Source: Novosphingobium mathurense
Lineage (GTDB): Bacteria; Pseudomonadota; Alphaproteobacteria; Sphingomonadales; Sphingomonadaceae
DNA length: 64,000 nucleotides
Direction of reading: 5' to 3'
Assembly (NCBI RefSeq): GCF_900168325.1
Contig: NZ_FVZE01000009.1
Location: 32,620-96,619, forward strand
How positions within the stretch are numbered: position 1 is the first letter of the stretch; each line of letters begins with the position of its first letter. Of the stretch, positions 8,417-16,688 are shown piece by piece. Both the position numbers and the translations under genes were made by a program. The notes under the pieces are model-generated. The model was not told the origin of the DNA. It did no database searches and was given only the letters and a program-made list of their open reading frames with translations.

Positions 8417-9349
8417 ATGCGTCTCAAGGGACTTCATCACGTTCGCTTTCAGGTTCGAGACCTCGACTTGCAGGAACGGTTCTGCGCCGATTTCGGCCTG
8501 GTCACGGCCGAACGCACAGACGAGCGTCTGGTCATGCGCACGCGCGGCGGGGACGAATGCGCCTACGTCGCGGTCAAAGGGGACAGCGACAAGTTCCTCG
8601 GCATGGCATTCGAGGTAGAGGACACCGCCTATCTCGAGGAAGCGGTTACCCGGCTCGGTGCGAGTGCTCCGACCGATCTCGCCTTGCCCGGGGGCGGCAA
8701 GGCGGTGACCTTCGCTGATCCGTTTGGCAACGAGGTCACATTGATCCATGGGGCGTCGCGCCGCGCACCTGAGGAATTCTATCCCGAACTGGTCCATAAC
8801 ACCCCGTTCGAGAAGAATCGCTTCGGCCGCAACCAGACCTCGCGGGAAGTCGGGCCGGCCAAGCTCTGGCGGATCGGCCACATGGCGCTGTTCGTCAAGA
8901 GCTTCGCAGAAGCCCATGCCTGGTATACCGAAAATCTTGGGATGATCGGCAGTGACATCTACCACATCCCGGGCCAACCCCAGGTCAAGATCGTCGGCTT
9001 TCTCCGGCTCGATCGCGGCGACGAATATGTCGATCACCACGTTCTGGCGTTGATGCAGGATGAGCGCGGCGGGTGCCACCACATCTCGTTCGAAACCCAG
9101 GACTTCGAGGCCCAGCAACGGACCCACCGCTACCTTGGCAAGCAGGCCTACGAACCGATCTGGGGCGTGGGCCGCCACCCGCACGGCAGTCATGTGTTCG
9201 ACGTCTGGCGGGCGCCCGATGGTGCCCGGTTCGAAACTTTCTCGGACACCGACCTGTTCCGGATCGAGGACGGCACCAAAGTCCACGACATTTCGACGAT
9301 CGACATGGATGTCTGGTCCGAAGACGAACCCACTCGCTACTTCGTCTGA
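8417..9349 (+). CDS. Type I extradiol ring-cleavage dioxygenase (VOC family)
   Basis: A 310-residue two-domain vicinal-oxygen-chelate protein. Domain 1 (1-112) is structural; domain 2 carries the likely Fe(II) ligands H155 (IGHMALFV), H221/H222 (GCHHISFE) and E273 (RFETF), the 2-His-1-carboxylate site of type I extradiol enzymes. Length and layout fit dioxygenases of the 2,3-dihydroxybiphenyl and trihydroxytoluene type. It would open a catechol- or hydroxyquinol-like ring next to the diol. The following FAH-family gene probably processes the ring-opened product. Exact substrate unknown. Confidence 0.85.
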   Translation: MRLKGLHHVRFQVRDLDLQERFCADFGLVTAERTDERLVMRTRGGDECAYVAVKGDSDKFLGMAFEVEDTAYLEEAVTRLGASAPTDLALPGGGKAVTFADPFGNEVTLIHGASRRAPEEFYPELVHNTPFEKNRFGRNQTSREVGPAKLWRIGHMALFVKSFAEAHAWYTENLGMIGSDIYHIPGQPQVKIVGFLRLDRGDEYVDHHVLALMQDERGGCHHISFETQDFEAQQRTHRYLGKQAYEPIWGVGRHPHGSHVFDVWRAPDGARFETFSDTDLFRIEDGTKVHDISTIDMDVWSEDEPTRYFV

Positions 9350-9370
9350 CCGTTATTGCAGGACCTCAAC

Positions 9371-10405
9371 ATGACCGAATTTAACTCCGCTACCGGGCTT
9401 GCAACAGGCTCATTCGGGATCGGCACCTATGGCGTCGCGGGGGGCAAGGCCTTTCCGGGCCTCGTACTCCCCGACGGCACCGTGCTCGACCTCTCGTCGC
9501 GTTGGTACGACACCCATGCGATCTTCGACGATTGGGAGCGCGCCTTCGAAGATCTGGTCGATCTCGCAGCGCGCCGCGAAGGCCCGAGCCACGAATTCGC
9601 TGCGCTCCACGCCTATCCGTGCGTCTCGCATCCCAACATGCTGTTTGCCGGGTCGAACTACCGTCAGCACGTCGCCGAGATGATGACGCACAACAAGTTC
9701 AATCAACAAAACCGCAAGTCCGGTGAGAGCGACGAGGAATTCTTCCAGCGCAACCTCGCCGAGGTCGATCGCCGCGCTCGCGAGGGCATGCCGTTCTTCT
9801 GGACCGGGCTTCACTCGTCACTTTGCGGCGCGAACGACGACATCCCACTGCCGTTGATCGGCGAGCACCCGGATTGGGAAATGGAACTGGGTGTGATCGT
9901 CGGCAAAACGGGCCGTTACGTGAAGCCGGAAGAGGCGAATGACCTGATCGCCGGCTATGTCGCGATTAACGACATCGGAACGGTCGACGAGTTCCGCCGC
10001 ACCGACGTCCGCTTCCAATACGACTGGATCAGCAAGCACCAGCCCAATTTCAAGGTGCTGGGGCCGTTCATCGTGCCCAAGCAGTTCGTGAAGTTTGAGG
10101 ACATCCGGATCGAGCTCAAACTCAGCGGTCAGGTCATGCAGGACTGGCCGGTGACCGATATGATCTTCAAGCCCGAACAGATCCTGTCCTACGCCTCCGA
10201 GCGCATTCGCCTCGCTCCAGGCGACCTGCTATCGACCGGCTCGCCTCCGGGCAACGGTGCGTTTCATGGCAACCGCTGGATGCGGCCCGGCGACGTGATG
10301 GAAGCTGAGCTGACCTTCCTCGGCCGCCAGCGCAACAATATTGTCGCCGAGGAAACCGGCGGTCGCACATGGACCTACGGACCTCTGCCGGTAAAGGACG
10401 CCTGA
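9371..10405 (+). CDS. Fumarylacetoacetate hydrolase family protein (1)
   Basis: A 344-residue FAH-fold protein with FAGSNYRQHVAEM, the metal-binding glutamates in DWEMELGVIVG (about E170 and E172), an aspartate in VAINDIGTVDE and the closing GDLLSTGSPPGNG and GDVMEAELTFLG motifs. The family hydrolyses, isomerises or decarboxylates 2-oxo acids from meta-cleavage. The ATG at 9371 is preferred over an upstream TTG (9356) because CAGGAC lies at good spacing. It directly follows the dioxygenase and is its most likely downstream partner. Confidence 0.87.
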   Translation: MTEFNSATGLATGSFGIGTYGVAGGKAFPGLVLPDGTVLDLSSRWYDTHAIFDDWERAFEDLVDLAARREGPSHEFAALHAYPCVSHPNMLFAGSNYRQHVAEMMTHNKFNQQNRKSGESDEEFFQRNLAEVDRRAREGMPFFWTGLHSSLCGANDDIPLPLIGEHPDWEMELGVIVGKTGRYVKPEEANDLIAGYVAINDIGTVDEFRRTDVRFQYDWISKHQPNFKVLGPFIVPKQFVKFEDIRIELKLSGQVMQDWPVTDMIFKPEQILSYASERIRLAPGDLLSTGSPPGNGAFHGNRWMRPGDVMEAELTFLGRQRNNIVAEETGGRTWTYGPLPVKDA

Positions 10406-10414
10406 GGTTTCACC

Positions 10415-11470
10415 ATGGGAACAGGTCACAATCATTCTGCCCATCAGCCGATTGTGGTGCGCCAGCGCGGCAAGCACCTCGTCGTCGACATCCACGCTCA
10501 CCTCAACGTGGTAGCGGCAGAAGAGGCGGTCCGGCAGGCCATTCCAGACCTGCCGCGCGGCCTGCCATTCTCCTGCCCGGCATCCGACGCCGTTAACGGG
10601 CGAATGTTTGCGCAGATCGGCTCGCGGCTGAACGGGGTGGCCGAGCGGATCGAGGATATGGATCGACTCGGGGTGGATGTTCAGTCGCTCAGCCCCAATC
10701 CCGGGCAGTATTACTATTTCGCGCCGCCCGAGCTTGGTCGTGAGCTTGCCCGGACCATTAACGACGGCATCGCCGAGGCTGTGGCAGCCGTACCGGATCG
10801 TCTGGTCGGGCTTGGCACGGTCCCGCTGCAGGACGTGGACTTGGCAATCACGGAAATGCGCCGGGTCGTGCACGACTGCGGAATGCGCGGGATCGAAATC
10901 GGGACTAACGTCGGCGGGCGCGACTTTTCGGACCCCGCCTTCCGTCCGTTTTTCGCTGCTGCCGAGGAACTCGGCATCCTGCTGTTCATGCACCCTCTGG
11001 GCTTCACCCAGGGCGAGCGGCTGTCAGATCACTACCTGAACAACCTGATCGGCAACCCGCTTGAGTCAACGATTGCACTCAGCCATCTGATCTTTGGCGG
11101 CGTATTGGACTCCCATCCGGGCCTGAAGCTTTGCGTCGCCCACGGCGGCGGATACGTGCCTGCCTACAGCGGACGGATGGATCACGCCTTCCGCGCCCGC
11201 GAAGATTGTCGCCAGCTCATCGCGCGCGAACCGTCCAGCTATCTCAAGCAGATCTGGTTCGACTCGCTGGTGTTCGACCGTGGGCAGCTCAATCACCTGA
11301 TCGCCACCTATGGTGCGGACCACGTATGCCTTGGCAGTGATTATCCATTTGACATGGCCGAGCCGGACCCGGTGGGATTTGTGAGCCAGCTCGATAACGA
11401 TAAACGGGCGCGCGTGCTCGGCCTGAACGCTGCCGAACTGCTGAGCCTGACAACCGGAGAGGACAATTGA
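10415..11470 (+). CDS. Amidohydrolase of the ACMSD/gamma-resorcylate decarboxylase type
   Basis: A 351-residue TIM-barrel metal enzyme: H27-A-H29 (VDIHAHL), a histidine in LLFMHPLG, another in CVAHGGGYVPAY and the aspartate in CLGSDYPFDMAEP. This set is that of the amidohydrolase-2 family that includes ACMSD, LigW and resorcylate decarboxylases, which remove carboxyl groups from aromatic acids or ring-cleavage products; some relatives are hydrolases or hydratases. It lies 9 bases after the FAH gene and its stop overlaps the next start. Decarboxylation is the best guess. Confidence 0.85.
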   Translation: MGTGHNHSAHQPIVVRQRGKHLVVDIHAHLNVVAAEEAVRQAIPDLPRGLPFSCPASDAVNGRMFAQIGSRLNGVAERIEDMDRLGVDVQSLSPNPGQYYYFAPPELGRELARTINDGIAEAVAAVPDRLVGLGTVPLQDVDLAITEMRRVVHDCGMRGIEIGTNVGGRDFSDPAFRPFFAAAEELGILLFMHPLGFTQGERLSDHYLNNLIGNPLESTIALSHLIFGGVLDSHPGLKLCVAHGGGYVPAYSGRMDHAFRAREDCRQLIAREPSSYLKQIWFDSLVFDRGQLNHLIATYGADHVCLGSDYPFDMAEPDPVGFVSQLDNDKRARVLGLNAAELLSLTTGEDN

Positions 11471-12462
11471 TGCCCATTCGCCCAATCTCTCGCGCGGCGC
11501 TTGCTGCGGCAGTCCTGCTCGCCGGACTTGGCACTGTCGGCACGGCTGCGGGCCAGGCTGGTGCGCCGCCTGCAAGCAAGTTCGTGACCCTGGGCACCCA
11601 CGGTGGCCCTGTATCCAATCCGACCCGATCGCAACCTGCCAATGCGCTGATCGTGGGTAATGATGTCTACATCGTCGATGTTGGCGACGGAGCCGTGCAG
11701 CAGATGGCCAAGTCCGGAATACGTCTCGGCCAGATCAAAGCCGTCTTTATCTCGCACCTGCACTTCGACCACACCGGCGGTCTCGGCGCCTTGCTTGGGC
11801 TACGGTTGCAGACCAATGTGCCCGGCAAGCTCACCATCTATGGCCCGCCGGGAACCCGGGAACTCGTCGCCGGACTGGTCAGCTCCGAGCGCCCGGCTAG
11901 CGTCGCTGGCTACGGCATTCCGGGGCAGGGTTATGGAAATCCGGCCGACAAGGTCGAGGTCATCGAAATTGCCGATGGTCAGTCGCTTCAAGTCGGGAGC
12001 ATGACGGTCAAGGTGCGCCAGAACACGCACTACAGCTTTCCGGCCGGGAGCGAGATGGACCAGCATTACAAGTCGGTCTCGTTCCGCTTCAACCTGCCTG
12101 ACCGCTCGATCGTGGTGACTGGCGACACCGGCCCGAGTGGAGCCGTTGCAGAGCTTGCCAAGGGCGCCGATCTGCTGGTTTCCGAGATGATCGACGAGGA
12201 GGCCACCGTCGCCGCCGTGCGTCGCAACTCTCCGAACATGCCGCCAGCGCAGGTTGCCAATGTCGTCGAGCACTTGACCTCGCACCACCTGACCCCAAGC
12301 GACGTCGGCAAGCTCGCTGCTACCTCGGGAGTAAAGTCTGTGGTCGTCACTCACCTTGCCGGTGACAATCCGACCAGCGCTGATCTCCTGCGTTACCTCA
12401 AGGACATCAAGACCCAGTACGCCGGGCCGGTCATCGTTGCCAGCGATCTCGACCGCTTCTAA
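11470..12462 (+). CDS. Exported metallo-beta-lactamase-fold hydrolase
   Basis: A 330-residue protein with an N-terminal signal peptide (LAAAVLLAGLGTVGTAAGQA) and the zinc motif H96-L-H98-F-D100-H101 (SHLHFDHTGG), then VTGDTGPS and a late histidine in VVVTHLAGD. MBL-fold enzymes of this arylsulfatase/lactonase-like branch hydrolyse esters, lactones or sulfate esters; here probably in the periplasm, so it may prepare the substrate between the receptor and the cytoplasm. The start ATG (11470) shares a base with the previous stop. Confidence 0.83.
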   Translation: MPIRPISRAALAAAVLLAGLGTVGTAAGQAGAPPASKFVTLGTHGGPVSNPTRSQPANALIVGNDVYIVDVGDGAVQQMAKSGIRLGQIKAVFISHLHFDHTGGLGALLGLRLQTNVPGKLTIYGPPGTRELVAGLVSSERPASVAGYGIPGQGYGNPADKVEVIEIADGQSLQVGSMTVKVRQNTHYSFPAGSEMDQHYKSVSFRFNLPDRSIVVTGDTGPSGAVAELAKGADLLVSEMIDEEATVAAVRRNSPNMPPAQVANVVEHLTSHHLTPSDVGKLAATSGVKSVVVTHLAGDNPTSADLLRYLKDIKTQYAGPVIVASDLDRF

Positions 12463-12474
12463 GGAGAGCGATCC

Positions 12475-13539
12475 GTGTATCCATTCGCCACACCAAGCTC
12501 GATCGTCCGCAACCGCTGGTACATCGCTGCTTTTTCCAACGAAATCACCCGTGAGCCGATCGAGCGCAAACTGCTTGGCCTGCCGGTAGCGCTCTACCGC
12601 AAGGAAAGCGGCGAGCCGGTTGCGATGTATGGTCTGTGCCCGCACCGTTATTACCCGCTCGCCCTTGGCAAGCTGCAGGGCGACGCGCTCGTCTGCGGTT
12701 ACCACGGCTTCGTGTTCCAGGCCGACGGCAAGTGCAGCGAGATCCCGTCGCAAGGGACGGGTGCTGGATTCTGCCAGCCGACCTACCAGATCGTCGAGAA
12801 GGGGCCGCTGTGCTGGATCTGGATGGGCGATGCCGACGAGTGTGACTCCGCACTTATCCCGCCCTATGCTGACTTCGGCCTGGGCGAGCCGGGCTGGCGT
12901 TATAGCTCGGCCAATTACTTCCACCTCAAGGGACGTAGCCAGTTGCTGGTCGACAACCTGATGGATCTGACGCATCTGCCCTATGTCCACCATCACATTG
13001 GCGGCGGCGAGGCGATGAAGAACCCCTCGATCACCGAAGAGGAGCGTGGTGCAATCTACCGCGTCTCCCGGACCGGAAAAGTGCCTTACACTCCGTTCCA
13101 CGAACTGGTGTTCGGACCAGAGGCGAAGTTTGAAGGGTTCTCGGATTTTCTCTCGCTCACCGATTTCTATGGTCCGGAGTTCATCCGAACGAGTCTGCCG
13201 ATTACCACTGCAGTCAACGGACAGGACAGTGTGCCCGAAGCGCTCGGTGCACTTTATATCCTGCACGGGATCACGCCGGAGACCGAGACAACAACCCACT
13301 ATTTTGGCTTTTCCATGCGCAACTTCCGCCTCGACAGCGAAGAACTCGACGCATTCCAGCACACATCGGACTGCAAAATCCGCCAGCAGGATGTTGACGC
13401 GATAGACGCCGTGGAACGCGAGCTCGACGAAGCTGCCGCGCGTCAGCGCGAACTGCTTGTTCGCTCGGATGCCCCTGCGGTCAAGGTTCGCCGCCGGATC
13501 GCCGCAATGTTGGAAGCCGAACAGGTTCTCGCAAATTAG
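12475..13539 (+). CDS. Rieske non-heme iron oxygenase, VanA-like
   Basis: A 354-residue oxygenase component. The Rieske [2Fe-2S] ligands are C55, H57, C74 and H77 (CPHRYYP, CGYHGF) and the mononuclear iron site is in VDNLMDLTHLPYVHHHI (about D164/H167/H172). Size and motif fit the vanillate O-demethylase/dicamba monooxygenase group, which removes O-methyl groups or hydroxylates aromatics. No reductase gene is seen nearby, so electrons must come from elsewhere. GTG start at 12475. Its place next to the ring-cleavage genes suggests it makes the diol. Confidence 0.87.
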   Translation: MYPFATPSSIVRNRWYIAAFSNEITREPIERKLLGLPVALYRKESGEPVAMYGLCPHRYYPLALGKLQGDALVCGYHGFVFQADGKCSEIPSQGTGAGFCQPTYQIVEKGPLCWIWMGDADECDSALIPPYADFGLGEPGWRYSSANYFHLKGRSQLLVDNLMDLTHLPYVHHHIGGGEAMKNPSITEEERGAIYRVSRTGKVPYTPFHELVFGPEAKFEGFSDFLSLTDFYGPEFIRTSLPITTAVNGQDSVPEALGALYILHGITPETETTTHYFGFSMRNFRLDSEELDAFQHTSDCKIRQQDVDAIDAVERELDEAAARQRELLVRSDAPAVKVRRRIAAMLEAEQVLAN

Positions 13540-13553
13540 TCTGAGGGGCCCCC

Positions 13554-13988
13554 ATGCGCGAAGACCGATTTGTCCGCTACGCCCCTCAAATCCTGGGCAT
13601 ACTGCGGATCATGACAGCCTTGCTCTACATGCAGCATGGACTCCAGAAGCTGTTCAAGTTCCCTGACGCGGGCCACCATCCAGAGCCATTCCAGATTCTG
13701 ACGCTTGCCGGCATCGCAGGCATTCTTGAAACTTTTGGCGGCTTGTCAGTGCTCTTGGGCCTGTTCATGCGACCGGTCGCCTTCGTGCTCTGCGGACAAA
13801 TGGCAGTAGCGTATTTTCTCGTCCACCTTGGCAACAATCTCGGCCGACCCAATGGCATCTTCCCGGTGGTGAACGGCGGCGATCTCGCGATCCTGTTCTG
13901 CTTCGTCTTCCTCTACCTGTTCATCGCCGGTCCGGGCGCGTTCAGCATCGATGGACGGCTCTCAGCGAAAAAGGGAGAAAAATCGTGA
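13554..13988 (+). CDS. DoxX-family membrane protein
   Basis: A 144-residue protein with four hydrophobic segments and the DoxX layout: LRIMTALLYMQHGLQKLFKF at the start, then GGLSVLLGLFMRP, the second family hallmark. DoxX proteins sit in the inner membrane and are linked to quinone or thiol-redox handling, but their role in catabolic operons is not settled. The DUF2218 start (GTG 13985) overlaps its stop; DoxX and DUF2218 together may form one accessory unit. Confidence 0.85.
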   Translation: MREDRFVRYAPQILGILRIMTALLYMQHGLQKLFKFPDAGHHPEPFQILTLAGIAGILETFGGLSVLLGLFMRPVAFVLCGQMAVAYFLVHLGNNLGRPNGIFPVVNGGDLAILFCFVFLYLFIAGPGAFSIDGRLSAKKGEKS

Positions 13989-14313
13989 GCGCCAGCTTCT
14001 CGGCTCGTGGCGTGTTTGTCACTCCAAATGGCTCGAAATACCTCCAGCAACTCTGCAAGCACTGGGCCTACAACCTATCAGTCACCTTCGATGAGCACCG
14101 GGGCGAAATCGTCTTTCCGCGCGAAGGCCGGGGCGGAAATTGGCCGGCAGATGCCAAAGTCGTGCTTGAACTTACGGAAACGGGCCTCGCCTGCAAGATC
14201 GAAGCCAGTGCCGAAGGGCAACTCGAAGGCCTGAAAGGGGCGCTCGCCCGCACCTCGACCGGTTCGCGTTCCGTGAAGCACCTGTGCCAGTTGAATGGGA
14301 GACGGCAGCATGA
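13985..14313 (+). pseudogene. DUF2218 family protein, C-terminal frameshift
   Basis: The first 88 residues are a normal DUF2218 domain (KYLQQLCKHWAY, IVFPREG). At about 14250 the frame is lost: the continuing frame ends at 14320 in an unrelated tail, while the shifted frame from 14251 reads HLDRFAFREAPVPVEW, exactly the expected family ending, and stops with TGA at 14311-14313 overlapping the next ATG. Loss of one C (CGCCAC to CGCAC) explains it. DUF2218 function is unknown. It may be a true mutation or a sequencing error. Confidence 0.75.
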
Positions 14314-14768
14314 TGCATGACCAATATATCCGGCGTGAGACGTTGGTCAGCATGACGATCAATGGCGTGTTATCGCTGCTGTTCTTCCTGCTCGTTTTTG
14401 GCATTGCTCCCTCGGTGGCCGTCTGGGGCATCGGCAATTGGGTGTTCGACTACCTGCCGCAGAGCTTCATGATCACCCTGATGAGCACACTCGTCCCCGG
14501 GGCGCTTACCGCGAAGCGCCTCAAGGCCGGTGTGCTGACACCGTCCGGGAGTGCGTCCCGCCTTCCGCGCCCGCTCTTGTTGCGCGCCCTCCTGATGGCC
14601 GTGGTCGCAGCATTGCTCGGGACGACCCTGGTCGCGGCACTCGCTGGTGCAGTCGGTATCGTGACGCTTGGCTGGACCTCGGCACTGGTCATCAAGGTGC
14701 TCTACGGCGTCGCACTCGGCGCGGTGGTCACGCCGATCGGGCTGCGGGCAGCACTCACCAACGCCTGA
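14310..14768 (+). CDS. Small integral membrane protein, unknown function
   Basis: A 152-residue protein with about four hydrophobic helices (ISLLFFLLVFGI-like segment near residue 15-40, SFMITLMSTLVPGAL, LLRALLMAVVAALLGTTLVAAL, TSALVIKVLYGVALGAVV). No family was recognised. ATG 14310 is chosen because GGGAGA precedes it and it overlaps the corrected DUF2218 stop. Placed between DUF2218 and the cyclase it may assist DoxX or transport, but that is a guess. Confidence 0.6.
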   Translation: MMHDQYIRRETLVSMTINGVLSLLFFLLVFGIAPSVAVWGIGNWVFDYLPQSFMITLMSTLVPGALTAKRLKAGVLTPSGSASRLPRPLLLRALLMAVVAALLGTTLVAALAGAVGIVTLGWTSALVIKVLYGVALGAVVTPIGLRAALTNA

Positions 14769-14777
14769 GGATTCCAC

Positions 14778-15557
14778 ATGACCCGCCGATTTGTCGATCT
14801 CTCGATCACCCTGTGCAACGACGTGGTATCCGACCCGCCGTTTCTCAAACCCGAAATCACTTATCAGACCCACAGCGAAACCATGCCGGAATTGGCGCAT
14901 TTCTTTCCCGGCGTTACTGCCGAGCAGACGCCAGATTCTGCCGGTTTCGCAGCAGCTGAATGGGTCAGGCTCACTACGCATAGTGGCACCCATCTTGATG
15001 CCCCGTGGCATTTCCACCCCACCCAGGATGGCGGCGCACCCGCGCTGACGATCGATCAGATCCCGCTCGAGTGGTGCTTTCAGCCCGGTGTGAAGCTGGA
15101 TTTCCGCCATTTCGCCGATGGCTATGTGGTTACCGCGCAGGACGTGGAGAACGAACTCCAGAGGATCGGTCACGAGCTTCAACCGCTCGATATCGTGCTG
15201 GTGAACACGGCGGCCGGCAAGGCGCTGGGAGATCCCGAATATGTGAGTCGCGGTTGCGGAATGGGCTACGAGGCAACAATGTACCTCACAAGCCGCGGGG
15301 TGCGGGTCACCGGTACCGACGCCTGGTCATGGGATGCGCCGTTCGTCCACACAGCGGCAAAGGTCAAAGAGAGCGGCGATGCCTCGCTGATTTGGGAAGG
15401 TCACAAGGCGGGCCGCGACATCGGCTATTGCCATCTCGAAAAGCTGCACAACCTTGAGATCCTGCCCCCCACCGGTTTCACGGTCAGCTGCTTTCCGCAC
15501 AAGATCAAGGGTGCATCGGCCGGGTGGACTAGGGCCGTCGCCATTTTCGAGGACTGA
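14778..15557 (+). CDS. Cyclase family metal-dependent hydrolase
   Basis: A 259-residue member of the cyclase/kynurenine-formamidase-like family, defined by the motif HSGTHLDAPWHFHP (about residue 74-87) whose His/Asp bind metal; RFVDLSITL is the typical start. Members hydrolyse amides, esters or ring-opened keto acids; some act in aromatic catabolism after ring cleavage. It lies 9 bases after the membrane-protein gene and 5 bases before a second FAH-family gene, so it likely acts late in the same pathway. Confidence 0.84.
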   Translation: MTRRFVDLSITLCNDVVSDPPFLKPEITYQTHSETMPELAHFFPGVTAEQTPDSAGFAAAEWVRLTTHSGTHLDAPWHFHPTQDGGAPALTIDQIPLEWCFQPGVKLDFRHFADGYVVTAQDVENELQRIGHELQPLDIVLVNTAAGKALGDPEYVSRGCGMGYEATMYLTSRGVRVTGTDAWSWDAPFVHTAAKVKESGDASLIWEGHKAGRDIGYCHLEKLHNLEILPPTGFTVSCFPHKIKGASAGWTRAVAIFED

Positions 15558-15562
15558 GTGAC

Positions 15563-16534
15563 ATGCGTCTTGTAACCTTGGATAATGGCACCGCCGACGG
15601 GCAACTCTTGGTAGTTTCCGCCGATGGCACCCGTGGCCTGACCACTCACATTCCGAGCCTTCTTGCCGCAATCGAACATTGGGAGATGGCGGAAAGCACC
15701 TTGCGCGACCTCAGCATGCGCCTCGGTGCAGGCGAAGGTGAGCCGCTTGATCATACAAAGCTTCGCGCGCCGCTTCCCCGGTCCTGGCAGTGGCTCGATG
15801 GTTCTGCATTTGGGACGCATGGCGAGCTTATGCAGATCGCATTCAATCTCCCGCCGATCGAGACTGACCGCCCGTTGATGTACCAGGGGCTGTCGGATCG
15901 ATTTCTAGGGCCACGCGAGCCCGCTCCCTTCCCCAGCGAAGCCGACGGGATCGATTTCGAAGGCGAGTTTGGCGTAATCGTCGATGCCGTGCCGATGGGG
16001 ACAGGCCCGGCAGAGGCGATGCAGCACATCCGTCTCGTCGTCCAAATCAATGACTGGTCGTTGCGCGCCATTGCGCCGGTGGAGATGAAAACCGGTTTCG
16101 GGTGGGTTCAAGCAAAGCCCGCGTGCGCGATGGCGCCCTTTGCCGTCACCCCGGATGAATTGGGCGAGGCTTGGCGAGACGGACGGGTTTGTATGGATCT
16201 TCACGTGTCCTGGAATGGTCGGCCTTTTGGGCATGCCACAGGTGCGGCGATGGACTTCGGCTTTCACGAACTTGTCGCCCATGCAGCACGCACCCGCAAT
16301 CTCGTGGCCGGAACGATCATTGGATCAGGAACTATTTCGAACAGCAACTATGCCGAAGTTGGGTCCAGTTGTATCTCGGAACGGCGCGCGATTGAAATCA
16401 TAGCGGGCGGAAATCCGGAAACACCATTCATGAGCTTTGGTGACATGGTCCGGATGGAAGGGACATTGCCTGATGGTAACTATCCGTTTGGCGTCATCGA
16501 ACAGCAGGTCGTGCAAGCAGCCTCAGCCAACTAA
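15563..16534 (+). CDS. Fumarylacetoacetate hydrolase family protein (2)
   Basis: A 323-residue FAH-fold protein of the longer kind with an N-terminal domain (1-75). The metal-site acids are in IDFEGEFGVIVDAVPMG and the aspartate in QINDWSLRA; the C-terminal GSGTISNSNYAEVGSSC is the substrate loop of the fumarylacetoacetase-like 2-keto acid hydrolases. It is distinct from the FAH protein at 9371, so the operon has two successive C-C hydrolytic or isomerising steps. It is the last gene of the operon. Confidence 0.85.
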   Translation: MRLVTLDNGTADGQLLVVSADGTRGLTTHIPSLLAAIEHWEMAESTLRDLSMRLGAGEGEPLDHTKLRAPLPRSWQWLDGSAFGTHGELMQIAFNLPPIETDRPLMYQGLSDRFLGPREPAPFPSEADGIDFEGEFGVIVDAVPMGTGPAEAMQHIRLVVQINDWSLRAIAPVEMKTGFGWVQAKPACAMAPFAVTPDELGEAWRDGRVCMDLHVSWNGRPFGHATGAAMDFGFHELVAHAARTRNLVAGTIIGSGTISNSNYAEVGSSCISERRAIEIIAGGNPETPFMSFGDMVRMEGTLPDGNYPFGVIEQQVVQAASAN

Positions 16535-16688
16535 CATTACAGTTGTGATTTAATCTTCAAGTGCGCCGCTTGGGCGGCAGCCTGATGCGCGCGTCGCCAT
16601 ACAGACCATGCGATGTAATGTGCAGGTCTGATCTGGCGCTGACTGAGCCGACTGGCGATGTGTCTAATCTCTTGGACTGACCAGCGGA

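Noticed and set aside
8390..9286. 298-residue minus-strand frame
   Set aside because: It is the exact antisense of the VOC dioxygenase gene, a usual shadow in GC-rich DNA.
9356..9370. TTG start for the first FAH gene
   Set aside because: ATG 9371 has the better ribosome-binding site and begins the family-like sequence.
11800..13362. 520-residue minus-strand frame
   Set aside because: It lies opposite the MBL hydrolase and Rieske oxygenase genes, which carry complete motifs; the frame has no family features.
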